Source: Cellulomonas fimi ATCC 484 (GTDB taxonomy: Bacteria > Actinomycetota > Actinomycetes > Actinomycetales > Cellulomonadaceae). Taken from it: a stretch of 64,000 bases of DNA. A model generated the notes under the pieces. It had not been told where the DNA came from and did no database searches. It was given only the letters and a program-made list of their open reading frames with translations. This document shows positions 55,283-63,540 of this stretch, in pieces. The stretch is from positions 3,348,001-3,412,000 of the forward strand of contig NC_015514.1 of the NCBI RefSeq assembly GCF_000212695.1. Direction: 5' to 3'. The translations under genes and the position numbers were made by a program. Every line of letters begins with the position of its first letter. The stretch's first letter is position 1.

Positions 55283-55972
55283 TCAGGCGGCCGGACCCGT
55301 GCCCTCGAACAGCACCGTCGTCACGGTCGGGTCGTAGCTGACGGTGACCTGGAGCGGGTCGCGCTGGTCGGCCGGCACGTTGAACACGAGCACGCCCGTC
55401 GCCGAGGCACCCGGCTCGAGGGTCCCGGTGAACGGCTTCGCGCCGGGGCCGCTGAGCGGCTCCGCGGGGGCGCGGTCGGTGCCGCCGTACACGTTGACCA
55501 CGGTGCTGGTGAGGGGCACCGCAGCAGCCGTGCCGTTCGTCAGGCGCACCGTCACGCGCACGGCCGGACCCGCGACCTCACCCGGGCCCTCGGCCTCCCC
55601 GGCCACGGCCTCGACGCGCACGAGCTCGGCGGTCACGCCCGAGTCGAACGCCGCGGGCCGGTCGAGCGGCACGGCGTCCTCCGTCCGGGGCTCGAACGGG
55701 GCCGCGGGGTCCGCGTCGTCGGTCGCGCCACCGCCGGGCTCGCCCGGGGCGGGGATCGTCGGGGTCACGACGGGCGCCGACGGGTCGGGCGTCGCGTCCC
55801 CGGACGTCGTCCCGGACCCGGTGGGCGCCGCGCCCCCGGCGACGTCGTCGCCCGGCTGCGACCGCGCGACCGCCGCCCACACCGCGCCGGCGACCACGAC
55901 GACGAGCAGGACCGCGAGCGCGACGACGAGCCAGCGCGGCGGCGTGCGGCGGACTGCCGGCTCCGCGCTCAC
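55283..55972 (-). CDS. Secreted or anchored DUF4352-like protein
   Basis: 229 residues: short cytoplasmic end, one membrane segment (residues 14-34, WLVVALAVLLVVVVAGAVWA), a long Pro/Thr/Gly/Asp-rich linker to about residue 95, and a beta-sandwich-like domain (AGPAVRVTVRLTNGTAAAVP, TLEPGASATGVLVFNVPADQ, PLQVTVSYDPTVTTVLFEG) with the pattern of DUF4352-type extracellular domains. It overlaps the CDP-alcohol phosphatidyltransferase gene by four bases. Role unknown; probably an envelope accessory protein of the polysaccharide locus. Confidence 0.72.
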   Translation of the reverse strand: MSAEPAVRRTPPRWLVVALAVLLVVVVAGAVWAAVARSQPGDDVAGGAAPTGSGTTSGDATPDPSAPVVTPTIPAPGEPGGGATDDADPAAPFEPRTEDAVPLDRPAAFDSGVTAELVRVEAVAGEAEGPGEVAGPAVRVTVRLTNGTAAAVPLTSTVVNVYGGTDRAPAEPLSGPGAKPFTGTLEPGASATGVLVFNVPADQRDPLQVTVSYDPTVTTVLFEGTGPAA

Positions 55973-56766
55973 GCCTCACCGCCGCGGGCCTCGCCCGTGG
56001 GGCGGCGCAGCGTGCGCATCTCGGCGAACCACGACCGCAGCGCGAGCGCGAGGTACCCCGCGGTCGCGAGCCCGAGCAGCGCGTACACGACGCCGAACGC
56101 CGTGGTCGCGCCGTACAGCAGGAACGCCAGGCACAGCACGCCGTAGTCGGTGGGGGCGACGACCAGCGACCGCAGCACGGACGGCCGCTCGCCGACCGCC
56201 GTGGCCCGCATCGTGACGCCCGCCTGCCGGCGCAGCTGGTCGTTGAGGATCATGGTGAAGAACAGCACCGACCACACCGCCGAGTAGCCCAGCGGGACCA
56301 GCAGCCACGCGTCGGGCACCGCGTCGGCGCGGTAGAGGCCGACCAGCAGCGCGAGGTGCAGGCTCGACACCTTGACCGCGTCGATGACGTGGTCCAGCCA
56401 CTCCCCCGCGATGCTCCCGCCGCCCCGCAGCCGCGCGACCTGCCCGTCCGCCGAGTCGAACGCGTACCCGACGAGCAGCAGGACCGTGACGAGCACGCCC
56501 GTCCACCAGGCCACGGGCGCGAGCGCGAGCACCACGATCGCGGAGAACGTCCAGACCGCGCTGATCGCGGTCACCTGGTTCGGGGACAGCCCTGCGCGGT
56601 ACGCCCACGCCGCGAGCACGCGCCCGGCGCGCCGGTTCACGAAGCGCGAGTACGCGGGTGCGCCGCGCGCGCCCTTCTGCACGGACCCGAGCCGCGCGAG
56701 CGTCTGCGCGTACGTCTCGGTCACGGTCGACGGCACGTTGTCCTCCTGCTGCAGGGACGTCGTCAT
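55969..56766 (-). CDS. CDP-alcohol phosphatidyltransferase
   Basis: 265-residue integral membrane enzyme with the diagnostic catalytic motif across FDSADGQVARLRGGGSIAGE and WLDHVID (D-x2-DG-x2-AR, then G-x3-D-x3-D). About six membrane helices (IVVLALAPVAWWTGVLVTVL, VVYALLGLATAGYLALAL). Such enzymes move a phospho-alcohol from a CDP-alcohol onto a second alcohol. Within an exopolysaccharide cluster it could add phosphoglycerol or phosphoinositol-type groups, or make a lipid acceptor. The TagD-like enzyme at 38180-38632 is a possible supplier of substrate. Overlaps both neighbours. Confidence 0.9.
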   Translation of the reverse strand: MTTSLQQEDNVPSTVTETYAQTLARLGSVQKGARGAPAYSRFVNRRAGRVLAAWAYRAGLSPNQVTAISAVWTFSAIVVLALAPVAWWTGVLVTVLLLVGYAFDSADGQVARLRGGGSIAGEWLDHVIDAVKVSSLHLALLVGLYRADAVPDAWLLVPLGYSAVWSVLFFTMILNDQLRRQAGVTMRATAVGERPSVLRSLVVAPTDYGVLCLAFLLYGATTAFGVVYALLGLATAGYLALALRSWFAEMRTLRRPTGEARGGEA

Positions 56767-58013
56767 GCGGCACCACCCGGACGGGCGGCGGGACGGGGGT
56801 CGGGGGCGCCGGCCCCGGCTGCGCGGTCAGGCGACGGTACCGCCGCGGCGTCGGCCGTGCCGCGACGACGGCCCGACGGGCGGCGCCGGCCGCGGAAGTC
56901 ACCCGCGGCGAGCCGGCGGCACAGCGCCTCGTAGCCGTCCGCGACGTCGTCCCAGTCGTAGTCCTGCGCCCGCAGCCGGGCGGCCGCGCCGCGGGCGAGA
57001 GCGGCGCCGGGGTCCGCCTCGGCGTCCTCGACGAGCCGCGCGACGTCGTCGGGCGTCCGGAACCAGCGACCGGCGTCGCGCAGCACCTCACGGTTGAACC
57101 CCACGTCGTACGCGACCGTGGGGGCACCCGCACCGATGGCGCGCAGCAGCGACGGGTTGGTCCCGCCGACGCTGTGCCCGTGCAGGTAGGTGAGGGCGTG
57201 GCCGTAGAGCTGGTCGAGCAGCTCCTGGTCCCACACGCCCCCGAGCATCCGGACCCGCCCGTCCGCGGCGGCGTGCACGCGGCGCGTGTACTCGTCCGCG
57301 TAGGGCGCCGAGCCGACGACGACGAGCGGCAGCGTCGCGCGCGAGCGGCGGTAGCCCTCGACGACGAGCTCCACGTGGTTCTCCGGCTCGAACCGGGCGA
57401 CGACGAGGTGGTAGCCGCGCGACGGCAGCTCGAGCGTCGCGAGCTTGTCCGTCCCGAGGTCGTCGAGGAGCGGCGCGCCGTACGCGATCTGCTCGGTCGG
57501 GGCGCCGAACTCGCGCGTGTAGTAGTCCGCGATGCCCGCCGCGTCCGCGACGAGCGCGTCCGACCAGCGCACGGCGAGCGCCTCGGCCGTGCGGTAGTAC
57601 CGCCGGCCCGCACCGCCCCACTTCGCGCGCTGCCACTCCAGGCCGTCGACGTGCGTCGCGACCGGGACACGGGCGGCGCGCAGCGCGGGCAGGAACACCG
57701 CGTTGGCGGCGTTGAACACGATCGCGGCGTCGTGCCGGTGCGCGAGCTGGTGGCCGACCGAGAGCGCGGTGTGGCTCAGCGTCTCGAGCGAGCGGCGGCG
57801 CAGGGCGGGCAGGTGCACGAGCCGCATCCCGCGGTAGGCGGGGACGCGGTCGGCCGCCTCCGGGGTGCGGCAGTAGACGAGCACGTCGTGCCCGCGGTCC
57901 GCGAGGCGGCCGCCGACCTCCTCGACGCACGTCTCGAACCCGCCGTACCGGGCGGGCACCCCGCGGGTGCCGATGAGCGCGATGCGCAGCGGCCCGTCGG
58001 GCGAGCGCGTCAT
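56763..58013 (-). CDS. Glycosyltransferase, DUF1972/GT4 (rhamnosyltransferase-like)
   Basis: 416-residue GT-B enzyme with the DUF1972 N-terminus IALIGTRGVPARYGGFETCV, ATHVDGLEWQRAKWGGAGRR, donor-site VVARFEPENHVELVVEGYRR and HGHSVGGTNPSLLRAIGAGA. Enzymes with this N-terminus are often rhamnosyltransferases of cell-wall or exopolysaccharides. The last 50 residues are basic and low-complexity. Overlaps the CDP-alcohol phosphatidyltransferase start by four bases. Confidence 0.88.
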   Translation of the reverse strand: MTRSPDGPLRIALIGTRGVPARYGGFETCVEEVGGRLADRGHDVLVYCRTPEAADRVPAYRGMRLVHLPALRRRSLETLSHTALSVGHQLAHRHDAAIVFNAANAVFLPALRAARVPVATHVDGLEWQRAKWGGAGRRYYRTAEALAVRWSDALVADAAGIADYYTREFGAPTEQIAYGAPLLDDLGTDKLATLELPSRGYHLVVARFEPENHVELVVEGYRRSRATLPLVVVGSAPYADEYTRRVHAAADGRVRMLGGVWDQELLDQLYGHALTYLHGHSVGGTNPSLLRAIGAGAPTVAYDVGFNREVLRDAGRWFRTPDDVARLVEDAEADPGAALARGAAARLRAQDYDWDDVADGYEALCRRLAAGDFRGRRRPSGRRRGTADAAAVPSPDRAAGAGAPDPRPAARPGGAA

Positions 58014-58170
58014 GTCCGTCCTTCCGTCGTCCCGTCCTGCGGGGGCGATGACCGCGCGGGCGGTCGAGCGAGCATGGCCCGGCGGCCGCGTCGGGCGGTA
58101 CCGCCGGCCGGGTCGTCCTGGTCCGTGCCGGTCCTGGGCACCGCGTCGGCGCCCGGGTTCCGGGTGGTCG

Positions 58171-59709
58171 TCAGTAGGCGCCGGCCCCCGTGACGACGGC
58201 GCGGAACGTCTTCCACAGGATCATCAGGTCCATCGTGACGGACCAGTTGTCGACGTAGCGCAGGTCGAGGCGGATCGACTCGTCCCACGGCAGGTCCGCC
58301 CGGCCGCTGACCTGCCACAGGCCGGTGATCCCGGGCTTGACGCGCAGGCGCTGGTGCACGGCGTCGTGGTAGCCGAGGACCTCCTCGCGCAGCGGCGGGC
58401 GCGGCCCGACGAGCGACATGTCCCCGCGCACGACGTTGAAGAACTGCGGGAGCTCGTCGAGCGAGAACCGGCGCAGCACGCGGCCGACCGGGGTGACGCG
58501 CGGGTCGCGCGCCATCTTGAACATGAGGCCGTCACGGTCGCTGCGCTCGAGCAGCTCGGCGCGGCGGCGGTCCGCGTCGCGGTACATGCTGCGCAGCTTC
58601 CAGATCCGGAACTCGCGGCCGTCGACGCCGACGCGCGTCTGCGTGTAGAACGCGGGCCCCGGCGACGTGACCCGGACCGCGAGCGCGGCCACGGCGATGA
58701 CGGGGGCGACGAGCAGCAGCGCGAGGACGCCGAGGACGCGGTCCATGACGGCCTTGGCGACCATCCGGCGGCGCGGCGGCTCGATCTCGAGGCGCAGCAG
58801 GGACAGCCCGGCGGTCGGGTGGACGCTCACGCGCTCCTGGGCGACCTCGACGAGCCCGGGGGCGACGACGAGCTCGGCACCCGCGCGGCGCAGCGCCCAC
58901 GACAGCCGGCGCACAGCCTGCCCGCTCAGCGCGTTGCCGGCGACGACGACGACGGAGACGGCGTAGTCGGAGACGACCTGCGGCACGTCGGCGAGCGCGC
59001 CGAGCGTGGGGACGGGCACCTCGGCGACCGACTCGGGCACGACGTCCGACAGGCACGAGCCGATGACGAGGTAGCCGTGGTACGGGGCGACGGACAGGTC
59101 GTGCACGACGTCGGCCACCGACGCGGTGTCGCCGACGACGATGGTCCGCATCATGGCCTGGCCGCGGTTGCGGCGGGCGTGCAGGAAGCGGCGGTGCACG
59201 TAGCGCGCGGTGCACGCGGCGGCGGCGAGGACGGGCACGCCCACGACGACGACCTCGCGCGGCGCGGTGACGGGCGTCAGGTAGGCGAGGGCCATGACGA
59301 GCGCCGCGAGCAGCACGGCCGCGCGCAGCAGGACCTGGAACTCGCCGGGGCCGTCGCCCATGTTGTGCCGCTCGTACCCGCGCAGGGCCGCGACGGTCGT
59401 CGGCAGCGCAAGGGCGGCGACGCCGGCGAGCAGCAGCGCGGAGCCGGTCGCGGCACCGCCGAGCGCGGCGGACGCGCCGACCCCGAGGCCGGCCAGGACG
59501 GTGTCCATGGCGACGGTCGTGCGCTGGTAGCCGGTCGCGGTGCGCACCCACGGCAGCGCGCGCAGCGCGTCGTCGCCCGAGTTGTGCTCGGTCGCGCGGC
59601 GCACGAACGGCTCCGGCGCGGCCCAGGACCGGCGGGGGTACTTGGCGGGGCGACGTCGCTCGAGCCACGCGTCGGTCCTCTCGGACCCGTGACCGGCTGT
59701 CAACGTCAT
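58171..59709 (-). CDS. Polyprenyl-phosphate glycosyl-1-phosphate transferase
   Basis: 512-residue initiating enzyme (WbaP/CpsE type) that moves a sugar 1-phosphate onto undecaprenyl phosphate, the first step of repeat-unit synthesis. Four or five membrane helices and a CoA-binding-like region fill the first 300 residues; the catalytic domain has KAVMDRVLGVLALLLVAPVI, PGPAFYTQTRVGVDGREFRI, WKLRSMYRDAD, RRFSLDELPQFFNVVRGDMS, LVGPRPPLREEV and RVKPGITGLWQVSGRADLPW. ATG 59709 gives MTLTAGHGSE; an ATG seven codons earlier exists. First gene of the reverse-strand operon running to the surface proteins. Confidence 0.94.
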   Translation of the reverse strand: MTLTAGHGSERTDAWLERRRPAKYPRRSWAAPEPFVRRATEHNSGDDALRALPWVRTATGYQRTTVAMDTVLAGLGVGASAALGGAATGSALLLAGVAALALPTTVAALRGYERHNMGDGPGEFQVLLRAAVLLAALVMALAYLTPVTAPREVVVVGVPVLAAAACTARYVHRRFLHARRNRGQAMMRTIVVGDTASVADVVHDLSVAPYHGYLVIGSCLSDVVPESVAEVPVPTLGALADVPQVVSDYAVSVVVVAGNALSGQAVRRLSWALRRAGAELVVAPGLVEVAQERVSVHPTAGLSLLRLEIEPPRRRMVAKAVMDRVLGVLALLLVAPVIAVAALAVRVTSPGPAFYTQTRVGVDGREFRIWKLRSMYRDADRRRAELLERSDRDGLMFKMARDPRVTPVGRVLRRFSLDELPQFFNVVRGDMSLVGPRPPLREEVLGYHDAVHQRLRVKPGITGLWQVSGRADLPWDESIRLDLRYVDNWSVTMDLMILWKTFRAVVTGAGAY

Positions 59710-59837
59710 GAACACCCACCCCCCTCGCACGAGAACTGCGGATGAACGTATTACGGGGGGTATGTCGGATTCATCCTCCTAGGAGGCTTTTCACCCGTGC
59801 GCCCTGCTGTGCCCTGGCTCACAGCAACCCGATCGGG
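59710..59837. promoter_or_regulatory. Control region before the initiating transferase gene
   Basis: 128 bases with a perfect 12-bp palindrome CCTCCTAGGAGG (59775-59786) directly beside TTTTCACCCG (59788-59797). A TACCCCCC/GGGGGGTA stretch lies nearby. The TCACCC box is on the strand opposite to the gene here. Confidence 0.4.
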
Positions 59838-60947
59838 TCAGCGGGCGCGCAGCAGCCAGGTGTCCGCGGCGAGGCGCCCGTCGACGTCGGGCAGGTCCGC
59901 CAGGACGTCGGCGGCGGGGCGTCGGCGATCGAGCAGCGCGAGCAGCGCAGCGGCCACGTCGGCCGGGGCGGCGGTGGGCTCGACGACGCCGTGCCCGTGC
60001 TCCCGCAGCCACGACGCGAGCCCCGTCTCGGTCGTGGTGAGCACCGCGCAGCCGTGCGCGAGCCCCTCGACCACGGGCAGGCCGACCTGCTCGCGCCAGG
60101 TGCGCGTGCGCTGCGAGAGGAGGACGGCGACCGCGGCGCGGCGCTGCCGGGCGTGCACCTGCGGACGCGGCGGGTCGACGACCACGGTCACCTCCGGCCG
60201 CTCGGCCGCGAAGCGGTGGACGTCGTCGGCGAGGGGCCCCTTCCCGACGAGCGTCAGGCGGGCCGTGGGGCGCGCCGCGTGCACCAGCGGCCACGCCGCG
60301 AGGAGCTGCGGCACGCCCTTGCGCTCCTCGAACGCGCCGACGAACAGCACCTCGTCCGGGTCGTGCGCGTCGAGCGGGCCGCAGCCGCACGCGGTCGGCA
60401 GCGCGGGCAGCAGCACGTGCTCCGCGTGCGCGAGCAGCCCCGGGACCCGTGCGGCGTAGAGCTCCTGCGCCGCGGGGGTCCCGAGGACGACGCGGTCCAC
60501 CCGGCGCGCGACCAGCGCGATGAGGCGCGCGTCGAGCAGGCGCCGCAGACGACCGCGCAGGCCCGGGCGGGCCGGCGGGCGGAAGGGGTCGTCGTTCGCG
60601 ATGGCGTAGGTCACGACGAGCGTGCGGGGACGGCGCAGGAGGCGGCGCAGGTCGACCGCGGCCAGCGCGAGCGCGGTGCGGCGCAGGCTCGACACCATGA
60701 GCGGCTCGTTGATCTCCAGCTCGCGCACGTCCGAGCGCAGCAGCACCCGGGCGGCGCGCAGGGGCCCCGCCTCGACCAGGTCGAGCCCGCGGGCGAGGTC
60801 GTCGTCGAAGTCGTACCGGCGGCGGCGGTAGACGATGGAGGCGGGCGCGAGCTCGTGCGCGCGCTCGAGGTGGGCCGTGCGCACCGTCTCGTACAGCCGG
60901 ACGCGGGGCAGCGCGGCGCGGGCCGCGGTGCGGCTCGTCGTCGTCAT
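59838..60947 (-). CDS. Glycosyltransferase, GT4-like
   Basis: 369-residue GT-B enzyme: EVLFVGAFEERKGVPQLLAA for the donor-site start, ARLTLVGKGPLADDVHRF, and the E-x7-E acid pair in REQVGLPVVEGLAHGCAVLT. N-terminal half lacks recognised acceptor motifs. ATG 60947 (MTTTSRTA) preferred over 60992. Divergent from the GT2 gene at 61081. Sugar specificity unknown. Confidence 0.86.
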   Translation of the reverse strand: MTTTSRTAARAALPRVRLYETVRTAHLERAHELAPASIVYRRRRYDFDDDLARGLDLVEAGPLRAARVLLRSDVRELEINEPLMVSSLRRTALALAAVDLRRLLRRPRTLVVTYAIANDDPFRPPARPGLRGRLRRLLDARLIALVARRVDRVVLGTPAAQELYAARVPGLLAHAEHVLLPALPTACGCGPLDAHDPDEVLFVGAFEERKGVPQLLAAWPLVHAARPTARLTLVGKGPLADDVHRFAAERPEVTVVVDPPRPQVHARQRRAAVAVLLSQRTRTWREQVGLPVVEGLAHGCAVLTTTETGLASWLREHGHGVVEPTAAPADVAAALLALLDRRRPAADVLADLPDVDGRLAADTWLLRAR

Positions 60948-61028
60948 GCGCGCCTCCTGGCGTCGAGGTCCCGCCCGCATCGTGCCGTGCACCCGCCCGC
61001 GCGACGGCCGGCCGTCCGGCCTGCGGTC

Positions 61029-61080
61029 TCACCCGCCGCGACCGGCGGCGGGCGGTGCCCGACAAGATAGCGTTCCGTCC
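61029..61080 (+). promoter_or_regulatory. Promoter of the GT2-GT4 pair, probable leaderless start
   Basis: TAGCGT at 61068-61073 fits a -10 hexamer and its end is seven bases before the GTG start, with no Shine-Dalgarno, so the transcript probably begins at the start codon. TCACCCG is at 61029-61035, about where an upstream activator would sit. Confidence 0.5.
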
Positions 61081-62013
61081 GTGCTCGGGATCGTCGTCGT
61101 GAGCTACGGCTCCGCCTCGCTGCTGCGCGCGAACCTCGCCGACGTGGACGTCGCGGCCCTGCGCCGTCCGGCGCTCGTGGTCGTGGTCGACAACCTCCGG
61201 GGGCCGCGCGAGCGTGCCGACGTGCGCGCGACCGCCGCCGAGCACGGCTGGGACCTCGTCGAGAACGCCACCAACGCAGGCTTCGGCGCGGCGGCCGACG
61301 CGGGCGTCGCGCACGCCGCGGCGCGCGGGTGCACGCAGGTCGTCGTGGTGAACCCGGACCTGCGCGCCGACGTCGCCGTGCTCGACGCGCTCGCCGACGC
61401 CGTCGCCGCCGACCCGGGCGCCCTGGTCTCGCCGCGCGTCGTGCGCCCCGACGGGCGCCCGTGGTTCACGGGCGGTGTCCTCGACGTCGCGGCCGGCCGG
61501 ACCCGCAACGTGGAGGCGCCGGCCGTGCCGCAGGCCTCGGGCTGGCTCTCGGGCGCGTGCCTCGCCGCGGACGTCACGCGGTGGCAGGAGGTCGGGGGGT
61601 TCGACGACGACTACTTCCTCTACTGGGAGGACGTCGACCTGTCGGCGCGCTGGACCGCAGCAGGGGGCACGCTGCTCGTCCGGCAGGACCTCGTCGTCGT
61701 GCACGACGTCGGCGGCACGCAGGAGCCCGCCGGGACCCGCGCGAAGTCGCCCGTGTACTACCGCTACAACTGCCGCAACCGCCTGGTGTTCGCGGCGAAG
61801 CACCTGCCGGCCGCCGACGTGCGGCGCTGGCTGTGGCGGACGCCGGCCTACGCCTGGCAGGTCCTGCTGCGGGGCGGGCGGCGGCAGCTGCTGCGGCCGG
61901 TGCGGCCCGGGTGGGCGGTCGTGCGGGGCTCGGCCGAGGGGGTCGGCTGGGCCGTGCGTGCGCTGCTGCGCCCGGCGACGGTCCGCGCCGACCGGGCCGA
62001 GGTGGTGGCGTGA
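61081..62013 (+). CDS. Glycosyltransferase family 2 (rhamnosyltransferase-like)
   Basis: 310-residue GT-A enzyme: VLGIVVVSYGSASLLRANLA at the start, VENATNAGFGAAADAGVAHA, VVVVNPDLRADVAVLDALAD with the metal-binding acid, SGACLAADVTRWQEVGGFDD and YFLYWEDVDLSARW, the ED-containing signature of bacterial rhamnosyl- and galactofuranosyl-transferases. The GTG at 61081 matches the family N-terminus exactly, which decides the start despite the missing Shine-Dalgarno. Overlaps the next gene by four bases. Confidence 0.9.
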   Translation: MLGIVVVSYGSASLLRANLADVDVAALRRPALVVVVDNLRGPRERADVRATAAEHGWDLVENATNAGFGAAADAGVAHAAARGCTQVVVVNPDLRADVAVLDALADAVAADPGALVSPRVVRPDGRPWFTGGVLDVAAGRTRNVEAPAVPQASGWLSGACLAADVTRWQEVGGFDDDYFLYWEDVDLSARWTAAGGTLLVRQDLVVVHDVGGTQEPAGTRAKSPVYYRYNCRNRLVFAAKHLPAADVRRWLWRTPAYAWQVLLRGGRRQLLRPVRPGWAVVRGSAEGVGWAVRALLRPATVRADRAEVVA

Positions 62014-63119
62014 GCCCCGCCCGCGTCGGGGTCGACGCCCACGTCCTGGACGGCAAGTTCCAGGGCTCGCGCACGTGGGTCCTCGAGACGCTGCGCCGCG
62101 CTCCCCTGCTCGCGCCCGACCTGACGTTCGTCGTGTACTCGGGCGACCCGGCCGCGACGGCCGCGCTGCTCGGTGACCTGCCCGTCGAGCACCGCACGCT
62201 GCCGCCCGGCGGGCCGGTGGGCCGCAACCTGCGGTTCTGGCCGCGCGCGATCCGCGCCGACGGGTTGGACGTGCTCGTCACGCAGTACTTCAGCCCGCCC
62301 CGGCACCCGGACCGCCAGCTCGTCGTGGTGCACGACGTCCTGTTCGAGACGCACCCGGAGTTCTTCGGGCGGGGCACCCGGTGGCGCAACCGCGTCCTCG
62401 TGGGGTGGTCCGCGCGCCGGGCCGGGACGGTCGCGACCGTCTCGGAGTACTCCCGCACCCAGATCGAGCGGGTCTACGGGCGGCCGGCGCGGGACGTCCT
62501 CGTGGTGCACAACGGCGTCGACGTGACCGCGGCCACCGCCGAGGGCCCGCTGCCCGCGCAGGTGCCGGCGGGGACGCGGTACGCGCTCATGGTGGGGCGC
62601 CTCGAGCCGCGCAAGAACCTGCGCCTGGCGCTCGAGGCGTTCGCGCGGGTCGCCGACCCGGACGTGCGCCTGGTCGTGGTGGGGCGTGACGACTTCGAGG
62701 AGCCCGCGACGCTGGCGCTGCTCGCCGCCGAGCCGCGGGCGATCCACCTCACGGACGTGCCGCAGGACGCGCTGTGGTCGCTGTACGCGCACGCGTGCGC
62801 CTTCGTCTTCCCGAGCCGCGGCGAGGGTTGGGGCATCCCGGTCCTCGAGGCGCTCGCCGCGGGGACGCCCGTGCTGGCGTCGGACGCGACCGCGATCCCG
62901 GAGGCCGGCGGCGACGCGTGCACGTACCTGGACGTCGACGCGCCCGACGCGGCGCGCACCCTCGGGGCGCTGCTGGAGGACGCGTTCGGCGGGACGCTGC
63001 CGTTCGACGCGGCGGCGGCGCGCGCGCACGTCGCGCGGTTCGGCTGGGACTCCTCCGCCGCGGAGCTCGTGGCCGCGCTGCGGCACGCCGTGGCACGCCG
63101 CACTCGCGGACGCGGCTGA
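62010..63119 (+). CDS. Glycosyltransferase family 4
   Basis: 369-residue GT4 enzyme with classic motifs: VGVDAHVLDGKFQGSRTWVL, VVHDVLFETHPEFFG, ATVSEYSRTQIERVYGRP, VLVVHNGVDV, ALMVGRLEPRKNLRLALEAF and the E-x7-E in GEGWGIPVLEALAAGTPVLA. This resembles mannosyltransferase B-type enzymes. GTG start coupled to the preceding GT2 stop (GTGA). No clear terminator follows. Confidence 0.92.
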   Translation: MSPARVGVDAHVLDGKFQGSRTWVLETLRRAPLLAPDLTFVVYSGDPAATAALLGDLPVEHRTLPPGGPVGRNLRFWPRAIRADGLDVLVTQYFSPPRHPDRQLVVVHDVLFETHPEFFGRGTRWRNRVLVGWSARRAGTVATVSEYSRTQIERVYGRPARDVLVVHNGVDVTAATAEGPLPAQVPAGTRYALMVGRLEPRKNLRLALEAFARVADPDVRLVVVGRDDFEEPATLALLAAEPRAIHLTDVPQDALWSLYAHACAFVFPSRGEGWGIPVLEALAAGTPVLASDATAIPEAGGDACTYLDVDAPDAARTLGALLEDAFGGTLPFDAAAARAHVARFGWDSSAAELVAALRHAVARRTRGRG

Positions 63120-63540
63120 CGCGCCCGGCGGCGTCCCGGAGCGCCGCACGGCGCCCGTCGGCGCGGCCGCGACCCGTCCGCAGGGCCCGCGACTGAATCG
63201 TTCCCGACACCGTTCTCGTCCGGTCTGGGCGATTCGGGCGATTCGCGTCGCGCGTGTGACATAACTCATACGCGAAAGTCCAGCGTCCGGCAATTCCGAC
63301 ATTCCTCGACGAACGCGCAGGTCACCCTATAGGCCTATTCGTCTGAACGCATGTTCAAGACATAACGGGTGACATAAGACTCGGGACGATCGGTCATGGA
63401 GGGCCGTTTCCCCGCCGATAACGTGAGTGTCGTCGCTCCACCGCGGGATGGGCCCCCCGCGGTCGCCGGGCCTAGGCCCCGGACCGCCGACCCACACGGT
63501 CGCCGGTGACAGCGACTCTCACACCCCGAGGAGCTTCAGC
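63120..63540. promoter_or_regulatory. Long control region before the third module protein
   Basis: 421 bases without a gene, clearly more AT-rich than its surroundings. Direct repeats of GTGACATAA at 63256-63264 and 63369-63377; palindrome ATAGGCCTAT at 63328-63337; TCACCC at 63322-63327 and its inverse GGGTGA at 63367-63372; GGGCGATTC repeated near 63230. The leader may exceed 100 bases. Promoter hexamers not assigned. Confidence 0.45.
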
